Source of the DNA: Shewanella psychropiezotolerans
Lineage (GTDB): Bacteria > Pseudomonadota > Gammaproteobacteria > Enterobacterales > Shewanellaceae
NCBI RefSeq assembly: GCF_007197555.1
Contig: NZ_CP041614.1
Span: 6,254,001 to 6,318,000 of the forward strand
DNA: 64,000 nucleotides
Direction of reading: 5' to 3'
The position numbers were made by a program, and so were the translations under genes. Below the pieces are notes generated by a model. It was not told the DNA's origin, did no database searches, and saw nothing but the letters and a program-made list of their open reading frames with translations. Shown one piece after another: positions 46,869 through 55,436 of the stretch; the first letter of the stretch is position 1, and every line of letters begins with the position of its first letter.

Positions 46869-47741
46869 CTACGCCGCCGGCGCTATCTTGACCCGCTCGA
46901 AGAGCAGAGCGACTTGTTCATGCAGACCATTGATCACTTTTAATTTTTTAATATCATTCATGATCTGCTGTAACTTACTCTTATCAATGGATGAGCCTTG
47001 TACTTGAAGATCTGCGCCCAAGCCCTTGAGTAGGAAGCCGATAGCTTCGGTGATTTTTTTATCGCCAAAGCGTGTCAGCACTTTCTCGAAGGCATCGCCT
47101 AAGCCCGAATAATCCAGCACCGAATCACGATAGAAGTCTCGCAAGCCTTGCAGATCACCAATCTCTTTATCTGAACTAAGCGCTAATGCGGCGTCATAAA
47201 CATTCAGACCGGCTCTTATCTGCGGCCCCTGCTCCTTAGCCATATTAGCCAAGCTAGCATTTATCAAAACCAACAAAGCCTTAGCCTCAGGTTTACCGGT
47301 TAACTGCTTTTTTGCTTCACTCAGGGCAACAAATTGCTCGCTGGCATCCCCCGAATAACTGCCTAAATAAGCCAGCAATTGATGAGCAACAGTCACATTC
47401 TGTTTGCTCAGATTACTGACAAAGTCTTTTAGTTTTTGCTGTTTTTCGAGATCCGGTACCTTCTTCAGGTACTCCTCGACGAGGGCGTGAATCTCAGAAA
47501 CCGTACCGTAATCGTCCTGAATTTTTCGCTTACTGATATCTTTCTCAACATACTCGGAAGCTTTAAATGTTAGTTCTTCTGCGGCATCAAGCAAAGATTT
47601 AGCATCGGGCACCAACTTAACAATATCACCGCGATAATTGCCCGAACTGATTGCAGTTCCAAGGGATCCATTAGCCGAATTCTGTGCTAATACATTGCGG
47701 GTAAGATCGGCAGCTATCGTGCCTGTATTGATACCTGGCAT
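46869..47741 (-). CDS. sctW: SctW (YopN/PopN), gatekeeper
   Basis: SctW plugs the secretion channel before host contact and is then released. The 290-residue product matches YopN (293) in length and layout: an N-terminal secretion and chaperone-binding segment (1-75), the HrpJ-type domain (about 80-240; EKQQKLKDFVSNLSKQNVTVAHQLLAYLGSYSGDASEQFVALSEAKKQL) and a C-terminal TyeA-binding part (FGDKKITEAIGFLLKGLGADLQ ... VINGLHEQVALLFERV). It leads the operon down to sctB and has a clear ExsA-type promoter. Confidence 0.93.
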   Translation of the reverse strand: MPGINTGTIAADLTRNVLAQNSANGSLGTAISSGNYRGDIVKLVPDAKSLLDAAEELTFKASEYVEKDISKRKIQDDYGTVSEIHALVEEYLKKVPDLEKQQKLKDFVSNLSKQNVTVAHQLLAYLGSYSGDASEQFVALSEAKKQLTGKPEAKALLVLINASLANMAKEQGPQIRAGLNVYDAALALSSDKEIGDLQGLRDFYRDSVLDYSGLGDAFEKVLTRFGDKKITEAIGFLLKGLGADLQVQGSSIDKSKLQQIMNDIKKLKVINGLHEQVALLFERVKIAPAA

Positions 47742-47772
47742 AGAATAAACTCTGAGAATTATTGATGTTATA

Positions 47773-47823
47773 AGTGTAAAAAATGGAAGAGAAAATCGAT
47801 GCCAAAATCAGTCGTAATTTTGT
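47773..47823 (-). promoter_or_regulatory. ExsA-type promoter of the sctW operon
   Basis: Read on the minus strand: ACAAA (47823-47819), 5 nt, GAC (47813-47811), 6 nt, TGGCA (47804-47800), 21 nt, TACACT (47778-47773). This matches the layout known for P. aeruginosa ExsA promoters (A-tract, GnC, TGnnA, -10 at 21-22 nt). Transcription would start about 25 nt before the sctW ATG. Confidence 0.72.
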
Positions 47824-47920
47824 AGTTAAAAAGCCTAAACTTAAACAAGAAATTTATTGCGTCATCATCCGGTGTATTTTTATGGGATAGGAATCAAAAG
47901 GTGAACCCCAAGGCCGATGG

Positions 47921-47944
47921 TAATAACACCAGTCGTAAATTTGT
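47921..47944 (-). promoter_or_regulatory. Decayed second ExsA-like box upstream of sctW
   Basis: On the minus strand ACAAA, 5 nt, GAC, 6 nt, TATTA. It shares most of ACAAA-TTAC-GACTG with the functional-looking box 121 bp closer to sctW, but TGnnA has become TATTA and no -10 lies 21 nt on. It is probably a degenerated duplicate. Confidence 0.35.
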
Positions 47945-47975
47945 AACTTAGCAGGCTTAAACCAAATAAAAAGAA

Positions 47976-47990
47976 GGCGAAATTTTCGCC
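47976..47990. repeat. Short palindrome in the sctW-tpx gap
   Basis: GGCGAAA T TTTCGCC is an almost contiguous palindrome in the 503 bp between sctW and tpx. Besides the boxes listed separately, this gap shows no gene. Confidence 0.4.
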
Positions 47991-48037
47991 TCTCTCAATC
48001 CCAGCTATAGTCCATTACACAAATTGTATTGAGCCCA

Positions 48038-48117
48038 CATTTAGACGTTTTTCTACAAACTTACTGCCCAAATTTGATATATGCTTTTGAAATACCTAGC
48101 TATGATCTCAACATATA
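48038..48117 (+). repeat. Direct repeat, copy 1 (duplicated sctN promoter region)
   Basis: 48038-48083 is identical base for base to 49502-49547 (46 nt), and similarity continues to about 48117, where copy 2 reaches the sctN start codon. The two copies bracket the tpx pair. Confidence 0.9.
48055..48106 (+). promoter_or_regulatory. Duplicated ExsA-type promoter in front of tpx
   Basis: ACAAAC (48055-48060), TTACT, GCC (48066-48068), 6 nt, TGATA (48075-48079), 21 nt, TATGAT (48101-48106). Both the box and the -10 are kept despite drift between them. Transcription would start near 48113, about 130 nt before tpx. Confidence 0.65.
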
Positions 48118-48244
48118 GAAAATTGGCACTGTACATACAAGCAGCAGTGTCCGATACAGGCTAGGATGGTTAACGTTAAATACTGACCTATCACCTATTA
48201 AACCCACCTGTTAAACAAAACTAACCACTTACTAAGAGAAGATA

Positions 48245-48742
48245 ATGACGGTAACTTTCCAAGGCTCTCCAGTTTCACTTTCTGGCACCTTCCCACAAAC
48301 AGGTCAAACGGCGTTAGACTTTACACTTTGCGCTGCAGATCTTAATGACCTGACTCTAGATAGCTTAAAAGGTCAAAAACTTGTGTTGAACATCTTCCCA
48401 AGTATAGATACCCCAGTTTGTGCAAACAGCGTTCGTGCATTTAACGAAAAAGCTTCAAGCTTGAATAATGTGACTGTGCTTTGTATTTCAGCAGACCTGC
48501 CTTTTGCGACTAGCCGCTTCTGTGGAGCAGAGGGAATTGATGGGGTAATAACAGCCTCTTTCTTCCGCTCACCATCATTCACAGAAGACTACGGTGTGAA
48601 TTTAAATGAAGGGGCACTAAAAGGCCTAGCAACACGTGCCATCTTGGTTATTAACGAGGAAGGTACGATTGTACATCGTGAACTAGTGTCTGAAATAACT
48701 GAAGAACCAAACTACGAGGCAGCTATTGCTGCACTAGGCTAA
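48245..48742 (+). CDS. tpx: Thiol peroxidase Tpx
   Basis: An atypical 2-Cys peroxiredoxin that reduces hydrogen and alkyl peroxides with thioredoxin. The 165-residue cytoplasmic protein has the peroxidatic cysteine in PSIDTPVCANSVRAFNEKA and the resolving cysteine in ADLPFATSRFCGAEGIDGV, as in E. coli Tpx. It is an unusual guest within a T3SS locus, between sctW and sctN, preceded by a duplicated ExsA-type promoter and followed after 3 nt by an exported paralogue. Confidence 0.95.
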   Translation: MTVTFQGSPVSLSGTFPQTGQTALDFTLCAADLNDLTLDSLKGQKLVLNIFPSIDTPVCANSVRAFNEKASSLNNVTVLCISADLPFATSRFCGAEGIDGVITASFFRSPSFTEDYGVNLNEGALKGLATRAILVINEEGTIVHRELVSEITEEPNYEAAIAALG

Positions 48743-48745
48743 GCA

Positions 48746-49354
48746 ATGAAAAAAATCACTTTATTAGTATCTCTTTTTCTTTCAACTAGCGCTTTAGCAC
48801 AGTTTGAAATAACAAAAGAAAGCGCCGATCTTGGTCAGGCTCAAGTTGTAACACTTGAGAAAACAAACAAATTTGACCTGATTGGTAATGCTGTAAAACC
48901 CGGAGACTTGATGCCATCAGTCCAACTAATGACATCAGATCTTAAGTCTTACGACACCAGTGCTAAAAATAAAACTGTAAAAGTTTATAGCATTTTGACT
49001 TCAGTCGACACACCAGTGTGTGTACAACAAGCAGTTGACCTTTCAAAGTATGTTAAAGCACATACTAACGAACTTAAAAACATTGAATTCTATGCAATTA
49101 GTGCTGATACACCATTTGCTCAGCAACGCTTTATCAAAGAGCACTCTCTATCGGACGTGACCTACCTTTCCGATTCTGCTGAACATAAATTTGGTCTAAA
49201 AACAGGCTCTCAGATCCAACAACTTGGCCTGCTGACTCGCAGTATTATTGTGACAGATACTGATAATATAATTATTCATATCCAGCGAGTACCTGAACTT
49301 ACAAACATCCCCGATCTAGAGGCTGCAGTTAAAATTGCACGCGAAAGCCTATAA
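48746..49354 (+). CDS. Exported Tpx-like peroxiredoxin without resolving cysteine
   Basis: A 202-residue Tpx paralogue with a Sec signal peptide (MKKITLLVSLFLSTSALA), so probably periplasmic. The peroxidatic site is kept (TSVDTPVCVQQAVDLSKY), but the usual resolving cysteine is isoleucine (ADTPFAQQRFIKEHS), and the protein has no other cysteine. It must act as a 1-Cys enzyme using another reductant, or as a sensor. It lies 3 nt after tpx and before a strong terminator, so the pair forms one compact cassette. Confidence 0.88.
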   Translation: MKKITLLVSLFLSTSALAQFEITKESADLGQAQVVTLEKTNKFDLIGNAVKPGDLMPSVQLMTSDLKSYDTSAKNKTVKVYSILTSVDTPVCVQQAVDLSKYVKAHTNELKNIEFYAISADTPFAQQRFIKEHSLSDVTYLSDSAEHKFGLKTGSQIQQLGLLTRSIIVTDTDNIIIHIQRVPELTNIPDLEAAVKIARESL

Positions 49355-49373
49355 CTAGCTAATAAAATTAACC

Positions 49374-49411
49374 TTTATAAATAAGAGGCTGTAAAGCCTC
49401 TTATTTATAAA
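49374..49411 (+). terminator. Strong terminator closing the tpx cassette
   Basis: TTTATAAATAAGAGGCT, loop GTAA, AGCCTCTTATTTATAAA: a perfect 17 bp stem 19 nt after the stop. It insulates sctN, which has its own promoter copy downstream. Confidence 0.88.
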
Positions 49412-49501
49412 ACAATGATCAGACCAATCGATATAAGGACACCAGCTAAAAGGCCATAAAACAACTGAAGCAAAAAGCATTACCTTCACTTCTGCATCAC
49501 T

Positions 49502-49581
49502 CATTTAGACGTTTTTCTACAAACTTACTGCCCAAATTTGATATATGTTTTTGGCCAGCCTGCCTATGATCTCAGCATATG
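49502..49581 (+). repeat. Direct repeat, copy 2 (native sctN promoter region)
   Basis: Matches copy 1 at 48038. 49502-49547 is identical; 49548-49581 is similar and ends at the sctN start codon. Confidence 0.9.
49519..49570 (+). promoter_or_regulatory. ExsA-type promoter of the sctN operon
   Basis: ACAAAC (49519-49524), TTACT, GCC (49530-49532), 6 nt, TGATA (49539-49543), 21 nt, TATGAT (49565-49570). The predicted start is about 49577, only 1-3 nt before the sctN ATG, so the message would be leaderless or nearly so. Confidence 0.72.
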
Positions 49582-50925
49582 AATACCGACTCCAATTCAC
49601 TCAAAGTTGATCTGAGTTACATCCCGGAAACGATTAAGCTGGCCGCAGATAAAGGCAGGCTGATTCAAATTCGTGGCAGAGTAACCCAAGTTACCGGCAC
49701 CATTATTAAAGCTGTGGTGCCAGGCGTTCGCGTGGGTGAGCTTTGTGAACTTAAGAATCCAGACCAATCCCTATCCTTGTTAGCAGAAGTTGTTGGTTTT
49801 CAACAGCATCACGCCTTGTTGACGCCATTTGGTGATATGCAGGGGATCTCATCGAACACAGAAGTGAGCCCAACCGGCAAGACACATCAGGTCTCCGTTG
49901 GCGAACACCTCTTAGGTCAGGTGTTGGACGGACTCGGGCGACCACTCTCTGGCAATCATCTGCACGAGTCGACCCAGTATTACCCTGTGTATCGAGAAGC
50001 ACCGCCGCCAATGAGTCGCAAGATGATAACTAAACCAATCTCTTTGGGTGTCAGGGCCATCGATGGCTTACTCACCTGCGGGGAGGGGCAGCGCTTAGGT
50101 ATTTTCGCCGGTGCGGGTGGCGGGAAAAGTACCTTGCTGGCCAAGATGATTCGCTCAGCCGAAGTCGATGTCATAGTGCTGGCCCTTATCGGTGAGCGTG
50201 GCCGGGAAGTCAGAGAGTTCATCGAGTCCGATCTCGGTGAAGAGGGACTTAAACGTTCTGTACTGGTGGTGGCCACATCCGATAGGCCAGCCATGGAGCG
50301 CGCTAAAGCCGCGTTCGTTGCGACCTCAATTGCCGAGTATTTTCGCGATCAGGGCAAGAGCGTCTTACTCCTGATGGACTCAGTGACTCGTTTCGCCAGA
50401 GCCCAAAGAGAGATAGGCTTAGCATCCGGAGAACCCCCGACACGTCGAGGTTATCCGCCTTCGGTATTTGCCGAACTACCTAAGTTGATGGAACGTTCGG
50501 GTCAATCCGATAAAGGCTCGATCACGGCCCTATATACTGTGCTCGTTGAGGGTGATGATATGACGGAGCCCGTTGCCGATGAGACTCGCTCGATCTTAGA
50601 CGGACACATCATTCTCTCCCGCAAGCTTGCGGCTGCTAACCATTATCCTGCGATAGATATCCTGCGCTCAACCAGCCGGGTGATGAATAACATAATCACC
50701 GCGGAGCAGAAGGCATCGGCAGGAGCATTAAGGGAGTTAATGGCTAAATACGAAGAAGTAGAATTACTGCTTAAAATTGGTGAATACCAGCCAGGTTCGG
50801 AACCTTTAGCCGATAAAGCCATTGCTCAGCAAGATGCCATCAACGCCTTCTTACGCCAAGGATCTGAAGAACCTAGCGATCTTCATGATGCCATCAATCA
50901 AATGACTCAGTTGACTCGGTCATGA
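49579..50925 (+). CDS. sctN: SctN (YscN), T3SS ATPase
   Basis: The hexameric ATPase that unfolds substrates and strips chaperones at the base of the injectisome. The 448-residue protein has [31 protein letters not shown] near the N-terminus, the Walker A GAGGGKST at about 178, [10 protein letters not shown], Walker [19 protein letters not shown] and the [21 protein letters not shown] loop. It leads the plus-strand sctN-U operon. The ATG at 49579 has no ribosome site, and the predicted transcript start is almost on it. Confidence 0.97.
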   Translation: MNTDSNSLKVDLSYIPETIKLAADKGRLIQIRGRVTQVTGTIIKAVVPGVRVGELCELKNPDQSLSLLAEVVGFQQHHALLTPFGDMQGISSNTEVSPTGKTHQVSVGEHLLGQVLDGLGRPLSGNHLHESTQYYPVYREAPPPMSRKMITKPISLGVRAIDGLLTCGEGQRLGIFAGAGGGKSTLLAKMIRSAEVDVIVLALIGERGREVREFIESDLGEEGLKRSVLVVATSDRPAMERAKAAFVATSIAEYFRDQGKSVLLLMDSVTRFARAQREIGLASGEPPTRRGYPPSVFAELPKLMERSGQSDKGSITALYTVLVEGDDMTEPVADETRSILDGHIILSRKLAAANHYPAIDILRSTSRVMNNIITAEQKASAGALRELMAKYEEVELLLKIGEYQPGSEPLADKAIAQQDAINAFLRQGSEEPSDLHDAINQMTQLTRS

Positions 50926-51395
50926 TCTCACAGCTAGTTCAAATAAAGCAGATCAAGGCCGATCGCGCCGAACATGCATTACGAAAGCAGCAACAGATAC
51001 TCACACAGGCTAATGGCCGTTTAAACAGAGCCAACCAAGAAGCAATTGATTATCGGGTCTGGCGTAAAGAGGAAGAGGAACAGCTTTTTTCTCAGGCTAA
51101 AGAGTCTTGCCTGAAGCTGAAGGAGTTGGAGCAGTTACAGCAGCATATCGCCATTTTACACGATAAAGAGGCCAGCCTGAGACAAGAGGCCGCCGAAATT
51201 GAGCTGAGTCGAGATAATGAACAAGACATATTAAAACAGCGCCAGAAAACCGTTTTGTTGGCCAATAAAGCCACAGAAAAATTCAAACTATTGAAGCAAC
51301 AAGATGACATAGAGCGAGAGTACCGGGCTCAATATCAAGAAGAGATGGAACAGGAAGATCGCCGTATCATGTCTAAAGGAGAACTCCCTTGTTAA
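50922..51395 (+). CDS. sctO: SctO (YscO), ATPase stalk
   Basis: SctO is the central stalk between the ATPase and the export gate, like FliJ. The 157-residue product (Yersinia: 154) is almost wholly an alpha-helical coiled coil ([26 protein letters not shown] ... [41 protein letters not shown]). It lacks signal peptide and membrane segments. It overlaps sctN by 4 nt and sctP by 7 nt, the usual order. Confidence 0.92.
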   Translation: MISQLVQIKQIKADRAEHALRKQQQILTQANGRLNRANQEAIDYRVWRKEEEEQLFSQAKESCLKLKELEQLQQHIAILHDKEASLRQEAAEIELSRDNEQDILKQRQKTVLLANKATEKFKLLKQQDDIEREYRAQYQEEMEQEDRRIMSKGELPC

Positions 51396-52771
51396 CCCCA
51401 AAAGAGATTATAAAGTCTAACGATAGTCATATTGAACTAAGCACTTCTGCGCCACGAAAAGCCGCGAAAAATAATGCCATAAGCCAGTTTGAGCAAGTCA
51501 TGAATGCCCCTTTAATCAAGGCTAATTCAGGCGGGAATGTTAGGGAGGCTCAACAGAACCAGGCAAAACCACAATACCTAAATCCGCATAAAAACCCTAA
51601 GCCTGCAGGTTCCGGTTCTCAAATACAGGTTAGCGATCATGGGAGTCAACACGAGGCTACAGCTTTGGCTCCTCAGTTAATGAGGCTGAATCCAAAGCAA
51701 GATAGATCTGCAGCTGAAGAGAAAGAGCCCCGTGAAAACCAGAAGACAGAGCTTGTACCCGGCAAACTATCAGCCCAACTAGAGATGCCTCAGAAAGAGC
51801 AGAGTGAGGCGGTTGAGAAAAATACTAACTCAGAAACTAACGTTTCACTCGGCGAACATACAGCCCAAATAAAGGGACTCCAGAGTGAGATCCTTGAGAT
51901 AAATACGAACTCAGAAACTGATATTTCACTCGTCAGTCAAACCTCTCGACTGAAGGGTTCAGTAAATCAGACTATCGATAATAAGCAGTCTCACCTCGCT
52001 GCTGAATCGGGTCAAATTCCAGCGAGTCTTGCGGCATCGGATTTAAAGCCAATTCCGGATAAGTTAGGCACCAGCGATAAAAATCCTAATATGCAAAGCC
52101 TGCGTACGCTCAATACATCATCTTCCCCCTTACCCAATGACAAGAATAAACCAGTATTAGTCATAAAAGGGCTAGTGAATCCGATATTAACCCAAGTTAT
52201 TGATTCCAAGGTTTCGGCTAAAGAGTTCAATACTGCATTGAGTGATACCAAGTTAAATTCCCTCGGCAAGCAAAGACCCGAAACACCCAAGGATATTGAA
52301 GCTGTCCATATACCAACTCAAGCTAACAGCCAGTTAAACAATGTCCCAGGCAATATTATTTTGGCCAATATCAAAACCAGCGAGCCTATAAACCAACAAC
52401 TGCACACCTTGGTCAGTCAGCTAGTTGAGCGCATTCAGATCTTAGTGCCCAATATTGCCACTCAAGATCGAGTCCAACTAGTGTTAGATAAAGGGCAACT
52501 CAAGGGAACTGAAATTACCATAAGCCTGAAAAACAATCAGCTCACTGTCACCTTAATTCATAGCAGTCAAAACGCTGAATTATTGCAGCATATGCGCCCC
52601 GAGTTGCTGGAAAGATTGCAAAGAATGAACACTGATCAGCAGGTTAGGGTCATCACCACGACTCATGAGCAACAAGCCCATGGGGGACAGCAGGAGCAGG
52701 GCCAACAACAGGAATCGAGTCAGAAATCTCGTATTATCCATGATTGGTTAGAGGAGCAGAATGATGCTTAA
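51389..52771 (+). CDS. sctP: SctP (YscP), needle-length and substrate-switch regulator
   Basis: SctP measures the needle and switches the export gate from needle to tip and effector substrates. The 460-residue protein has a polar, Gln/Asn/Ser-rich, probably unfolded ruler region (1-330) and a C-terminal T3S4 globular domain (about 345-435; LVERIQILVPNIATQDRVQLVLDKGQLKGTEITISLKNNQLTVTLIHS). Two copies of a 27-residue repeat (NTNSET at 145 and 172) lie in the ruler. The start is a TTG at 51389, 9 nt after AAAGGAG. SctP is poorly conserved, so the call also uses gene order. Confidence 0.88.
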   Translation: MLTPKEIIKSNDSHIELSTSAPRKAAKNNAISQFEQVMNAPLIKANSGGNVREAQQNQAKPQYLNPHKNPKPAGSGSQIQVSDHGSQHEATALAPQLMRLNPKQDRSAAEEKEPRENQKTELVPGKLSAQLEMPQKEQSEAVEKNTNSETNVSLGEHTAQIKGLQSEILEINTNSETDISLVSQTSRLKGSVNQTIDNKQSHLAAESGQIPASLAASDLKPIPDKLGTSDKNPNMQSLRTLNTSSSPLPNDKNKPVLVIKGLVNPILTQVIDSKVSAKEFNTALSDTKLNSLGKQRPETPKDIEAVHIPTQANSQLNNVPGNIILANIKTSEPINQQLHTLVSQLVERIQILVPNIATQDRVQLVLDKGQLKGTEITISLKNNQLTVTLIHSSQNAELLQHMRPELLERLQRMNTDQQVRVITTTHEQQAHGGQQEQGQQQESSQKSRIIHDWLEEQNDA

Positions 52772-53717
52772 TCTGCCGCTTCCTAGCATAAGCGCACAAG
52801 AACTAGAGCTGAATAATCGAGTCTATAGCCGGCAATATAAATTAGACGTCGATGAAGGGCTATCTATCGAAGCTGGACTGGCAAAGCGTCCCGGCCTGAA
52901 TGGCTATGAGCTGGAAATTTTTATCGGCTCAAGCAAGATAAGCTGTTTAATCCAAGCCGATCAGATCCAGGCCTGCCTTGCCGATCTACTGATCAGCACC
53001 CCTTTCGCAATCTTGCCGGAACTGCTGCAACTTGAGTTTATCACCGCTGCGCTAACACCTTATCAGGCATTCTTAACCCAAGAGTTTGGCCAGCAACTGG
53101 TGCTATCCGCACTTAAATCCGTGGAGTTAAGCCCAAGCCAGACTAAAACCGGGTTTATCAATTTTATCCGTAACGGCGCAGGCCTGACGTGCTGGATAGA
53201 GAATGATCTCAAGCTCATTCTCTCGGCACTGCCAGCGGCAGAATCGGTGATAGGCCCGAGTATACAGCTGCCATTAGCCTTAAGGATTGGTCACACCAGC
53301 TTAAGCTTGGATCAGGCTAAGTCTTTAGAACACGGCGATATTATTTTCTTTGATTCAAACCATTTAACAGATGATCAAGCCGTTTTGATTATCGCCAACC
53401 AACCCATATGGCGTTGTGGCTTGATTGATAATCGAGTCACCATAACTGCACCAGAAACTGAGAAACCTATGTCTTCAGAAGCAACCGATATTCAATCCCT
53501 GCCCATCAATATCTCATTTGAGATTGGGGAACAGACAGTCACAGTGGCCGAACTGAGCCAGTTACAAGAGAACTTTGTCTTTGAACTGGCTAATTCAGCA
53601 GATCAAGCCGTCAAACTCAAGGCCAATGGTCAAGTGTTGGCGACGGGGGAACTGGTCAAGATCAATGAACACTTAGGTGTGCGAATCACCAAGCTAACCA
53701 ACCAAGAAATCAGCTAG
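52761..53717 (+). CDS. sctQ: SctQ (YscQ), sorting-platform protein
   Basis: SctQ builds the cytoplasmic pods of the sorting platform. The 318-residue product (YscQ: 307) has a variable N-terminus and two SPOA-type regions, about 175-235 (LALRIGHTSLSLDQAKSLEHGDIIFFD) and the C-terminal 248-316 (INISFEIGEQTVTVAELSQLQENFVFELANS ... GQVLATGELVKINEHLGVRITKL). An in-frame ATG at 53469 (residue 237), shortly before the C-terminal SPOA, could give a separate SctQ-C of about 82 residues, as known for YscQ. It overlaps sctP by 11 nt. Confidence 0.92.
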   Translation: MMLNLPLPSISAQELELNNRVYSRQYKLDVDEGLSIEAGLAKRPGLNGYELEIFIGSSKISCLIQADQIQACLADLLISTPFAILPELLQLEFITAALTPYQAFLTQEFGQQLVLSALKSVELSPSQTKTGFINFIRNGAGLTCWIENDLKLILSALPAAESVIGPSIQLPLALRIGHTSLSLDQAKSLEHGDIIFFDSNHLTDDQAVLIIANQPIWRCGLIDNRVTITAPETEKPMSSEATDIQSLPINISFEIGEQTVTVAELSQLQENFVFELANSADQAVKLKANGQVLATGELVKINEHLGVRITKLTNQEIS

Positions 53718-53719
53718 TT

Positions 53720-54370
53720 ATGTTTGAATTACCCGATACTTTCAACCTTATTATCACCTTAGCCTTGATGGCTATGGTGCCTTTTATCGCGGTAATGGCC
53801 ACCTCTTTTATCAAGATTGCCGTGGTCTTTTCCTTACTGCGAAATGCCTTAGGGGTGCAACAGATCCCTCCCAATATGGCCATGTATGGCTTTGCCATCA
53901 TATTAACCATATACATTATGGCACCTGTGGGCTTCGAAACCTTCGATTACATCAAGGAGCACAATGTCAGCATTGATAATACCGACAGCTTCGAAGGCTT
54001 TGCCAATGAAGGATTAGATACCTACAGACAATTCTTGAAGAAACACATACGTGATGCAGAGCAGGACTTCTTTGTCGAAACGACCAAGACATTATGGCCT
54101 AAAAAATACTCGGATAGGCTCGAACCAGATAGCCTGTTTATCTTGCTGCCTGCTTTCACCGTCAGTGAGCTAACCCGGGCCTTCGAGATAGGTTTCTTGA
54201 TCTACCTGCCCTTTATTGCCATCGACTTGATCATATCTAATATCTTGCTGGCTATGGGGATGATGATGGTATCGCCTATGACCATCTCCTTGCCCTTTAA
54301 ATTGTTGCTCTTCGTGTTGCTCAATGGCTGGACCCAACTCACCCATGGCTTAGTCATGAGTTATAGCTAG
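53720..54370 (+). CDS. sctR: SctR, export apparatus
   Basis: SctR forms the core of the export gate with SctS and SctT. The 216-residue protein (YscR: 217) has four hydrophobic segments and the family signatures ATSFIKIAVVFSLLRNALGVQQIPPNMAMYGFAIILT and LPAFTVSELTRAFEIGFLIYLPFIAIDLIISNILLAMGMMMVSPMTISLPFKLLLF. It starts 2 nt after the sctQ stop. Confidence 0.97.
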   Translation: MFELPDTFNLIITLALMAMVPFIAVMATSFIKIAVVFSLLRNALGVQQIPPNMAMYGFAIILTIYIMAPVGFETFDYIKEHNVSIDNTDSFEGFANEGLDTYRQFLKKHIRDAEQDFFVETTKTLWPKKYSDRLEPDSLFILLPAFTVSELTRAFEIGFLIYLPFIAIDLIISNILLAMGMMMVSPMTISLPFKLLLFVLLNGWTQLTHGLVMSYS

Positions 54371-54378
54371 GAGCTAAA

Positions 54379-54645
54379 ATGGAAGTTTCTGAAGTTATTC
54401 ATTTTACCTCACAGACACTAATGTTGGTGATGATGCTATCTATGCCGCCTATCCTGGCGGCCGCAATCGTGGGCACCTTAGTCTCTCTAGTGCAGGCACT
54501 GACTCAAATCCAGGAACAGACATTAGGATTTGTCGCCAAGTTGATTGCCGTCATCGTTGCCTTGTTTGCCACGGCGTCATGGCTGGGATCTGAGCTATAT
54601 AATTTTGCCGATATGATCTTCGCTAAAATTCCTCTGATACCATGA
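54379..54645 (+). CDS. sctS: SctS, export apparatus
   Basis: An 88-residue inner-membrane protein with two hydrophobic helices (about 15-40 and 50-75), exactly the YscS length. The segment MLSMPPILAAAIVGTLVSLVQALTQIQEQTLGFVAKLIAV is the FliQ/YscS signature, including the conserved QALTQIQEQTL. It overlaps sctT by 4 nt. Confidence 0.97.
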   Translation: MEVSEVIHFTSQTLMLVMMLSMPPILAAAIVGTLVSLVQALTQIQEQTLGFVAKLIAVIVALFATASWLGSELYNFADMIFAKIPLIP

Positions 54646-55436
54646 CAATAGAAGACTTTCAGCAATTTTTTCTCGTCTATAGCATGACTCTGCCCAGGCT
54701 ATTTGGCTGCTTCATCATGCTGCCCATCTTAAGCAAGCAGATGCTAGGCAGCGCCTTGCTTCGTAATGGCGTACTCTGCTCCCTTGCAATATACCTTTAC
54801 CCTGTAGTGGCGGAGCAACCTCATCCATCCAGCGTCGACGGCATCATGTTGGTGCTGTTATTAGCCAAAGAAATTTTACTCGGATTACTTATCAGTTTCA
54901 TCGCCGCTATCCCCTTCTGGGCCATAGAGGCAACCGGTTTCTTCATCGATAACCAACGTGGGGCGACATTGGCTAGCGCGTTCAACCCTGCGTTAGGCCA
55001 TCAGTCCACCCCGACGGGAGTCCTGTTTACCCAAACCTTAATCACCCTCTTCTTTGTCAGTGGCAGTTTTATTGCTTTTATGGGGGCCATCTTTGACAGT
55101 TACCAACATTGGCCCGTGATGACATTTTTTCCGGAAATAGGTGAGCAGTGGGTCGATTTTTTTTACGGTCAATTTGAACAGATGCTAACACTCTGTGTGC
55201 TGATGGCAGCTCCCATTGTGATAGCCATGTTTATGGCTGAATTCGGTCTGGCCTTGATTAGCCGCTTCGCGCCTCAGCTCAACGTTTTTGCCCTTTCCAT
55301 GCCAATTAAGAGTGGCATAGCGAGCTTCTTACTCATCATATATGTCGTCACCTTGATGCAATTTTTCAGTAAAGAAATTCTCCAATTAGCAGACTTTCCC
55401 TATCTGTTAGGACCCATTATCGGAGTCGACAGATGA
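54642..55436 (+). CDS. sctT: SctT, export apparatus
   Basis: A 264-residue polytopic protein (YscT: 261) of the FliR/SctT family, completing the export gate core. Landmarks are MTLPRLFGCFIMLPILSKQMLGSALLRNGVLCSLAIYLYPVV, AKEILLGLLISFIAAIPFWAIEATGFFIDNQRGATLAS and ISRFAPQLNVFALSMPIKSGIASFLLIIYV. It overlaps sctS and sctU by 4 nt each. Confidence 0.97.
   Translation: MTIEDFQQFFLVYSMTLPRLFGCFIMLPILSKQMLGSALLRNGVLCSLAIYLYPVVAEQPHPSSVDGIMLVLLLAKEILLGLLISFIAAIPFWAIEATGFFIDNQRGATLASAFNPALGHQSTPTGVLFTQTLITLFFVSGSFIAFMGAIFDSYQHWPVMTFFPEIGEQWVDFFYGQFEQMLTLCVLMAAPIVIAMFMAEFGLALISRFAPQLNVFALSMPIKSGIASFLLIIYVVTLMQFFSKEILQLADFPYLLGPIIGVDR

Noticed and set aside
48038..49581. tpx pair as a transposon insertion
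   Set aside because: There is no transposase or terminal inverted repeat, and an 80 bp flanking duplication is far too long for a target-site duplication.
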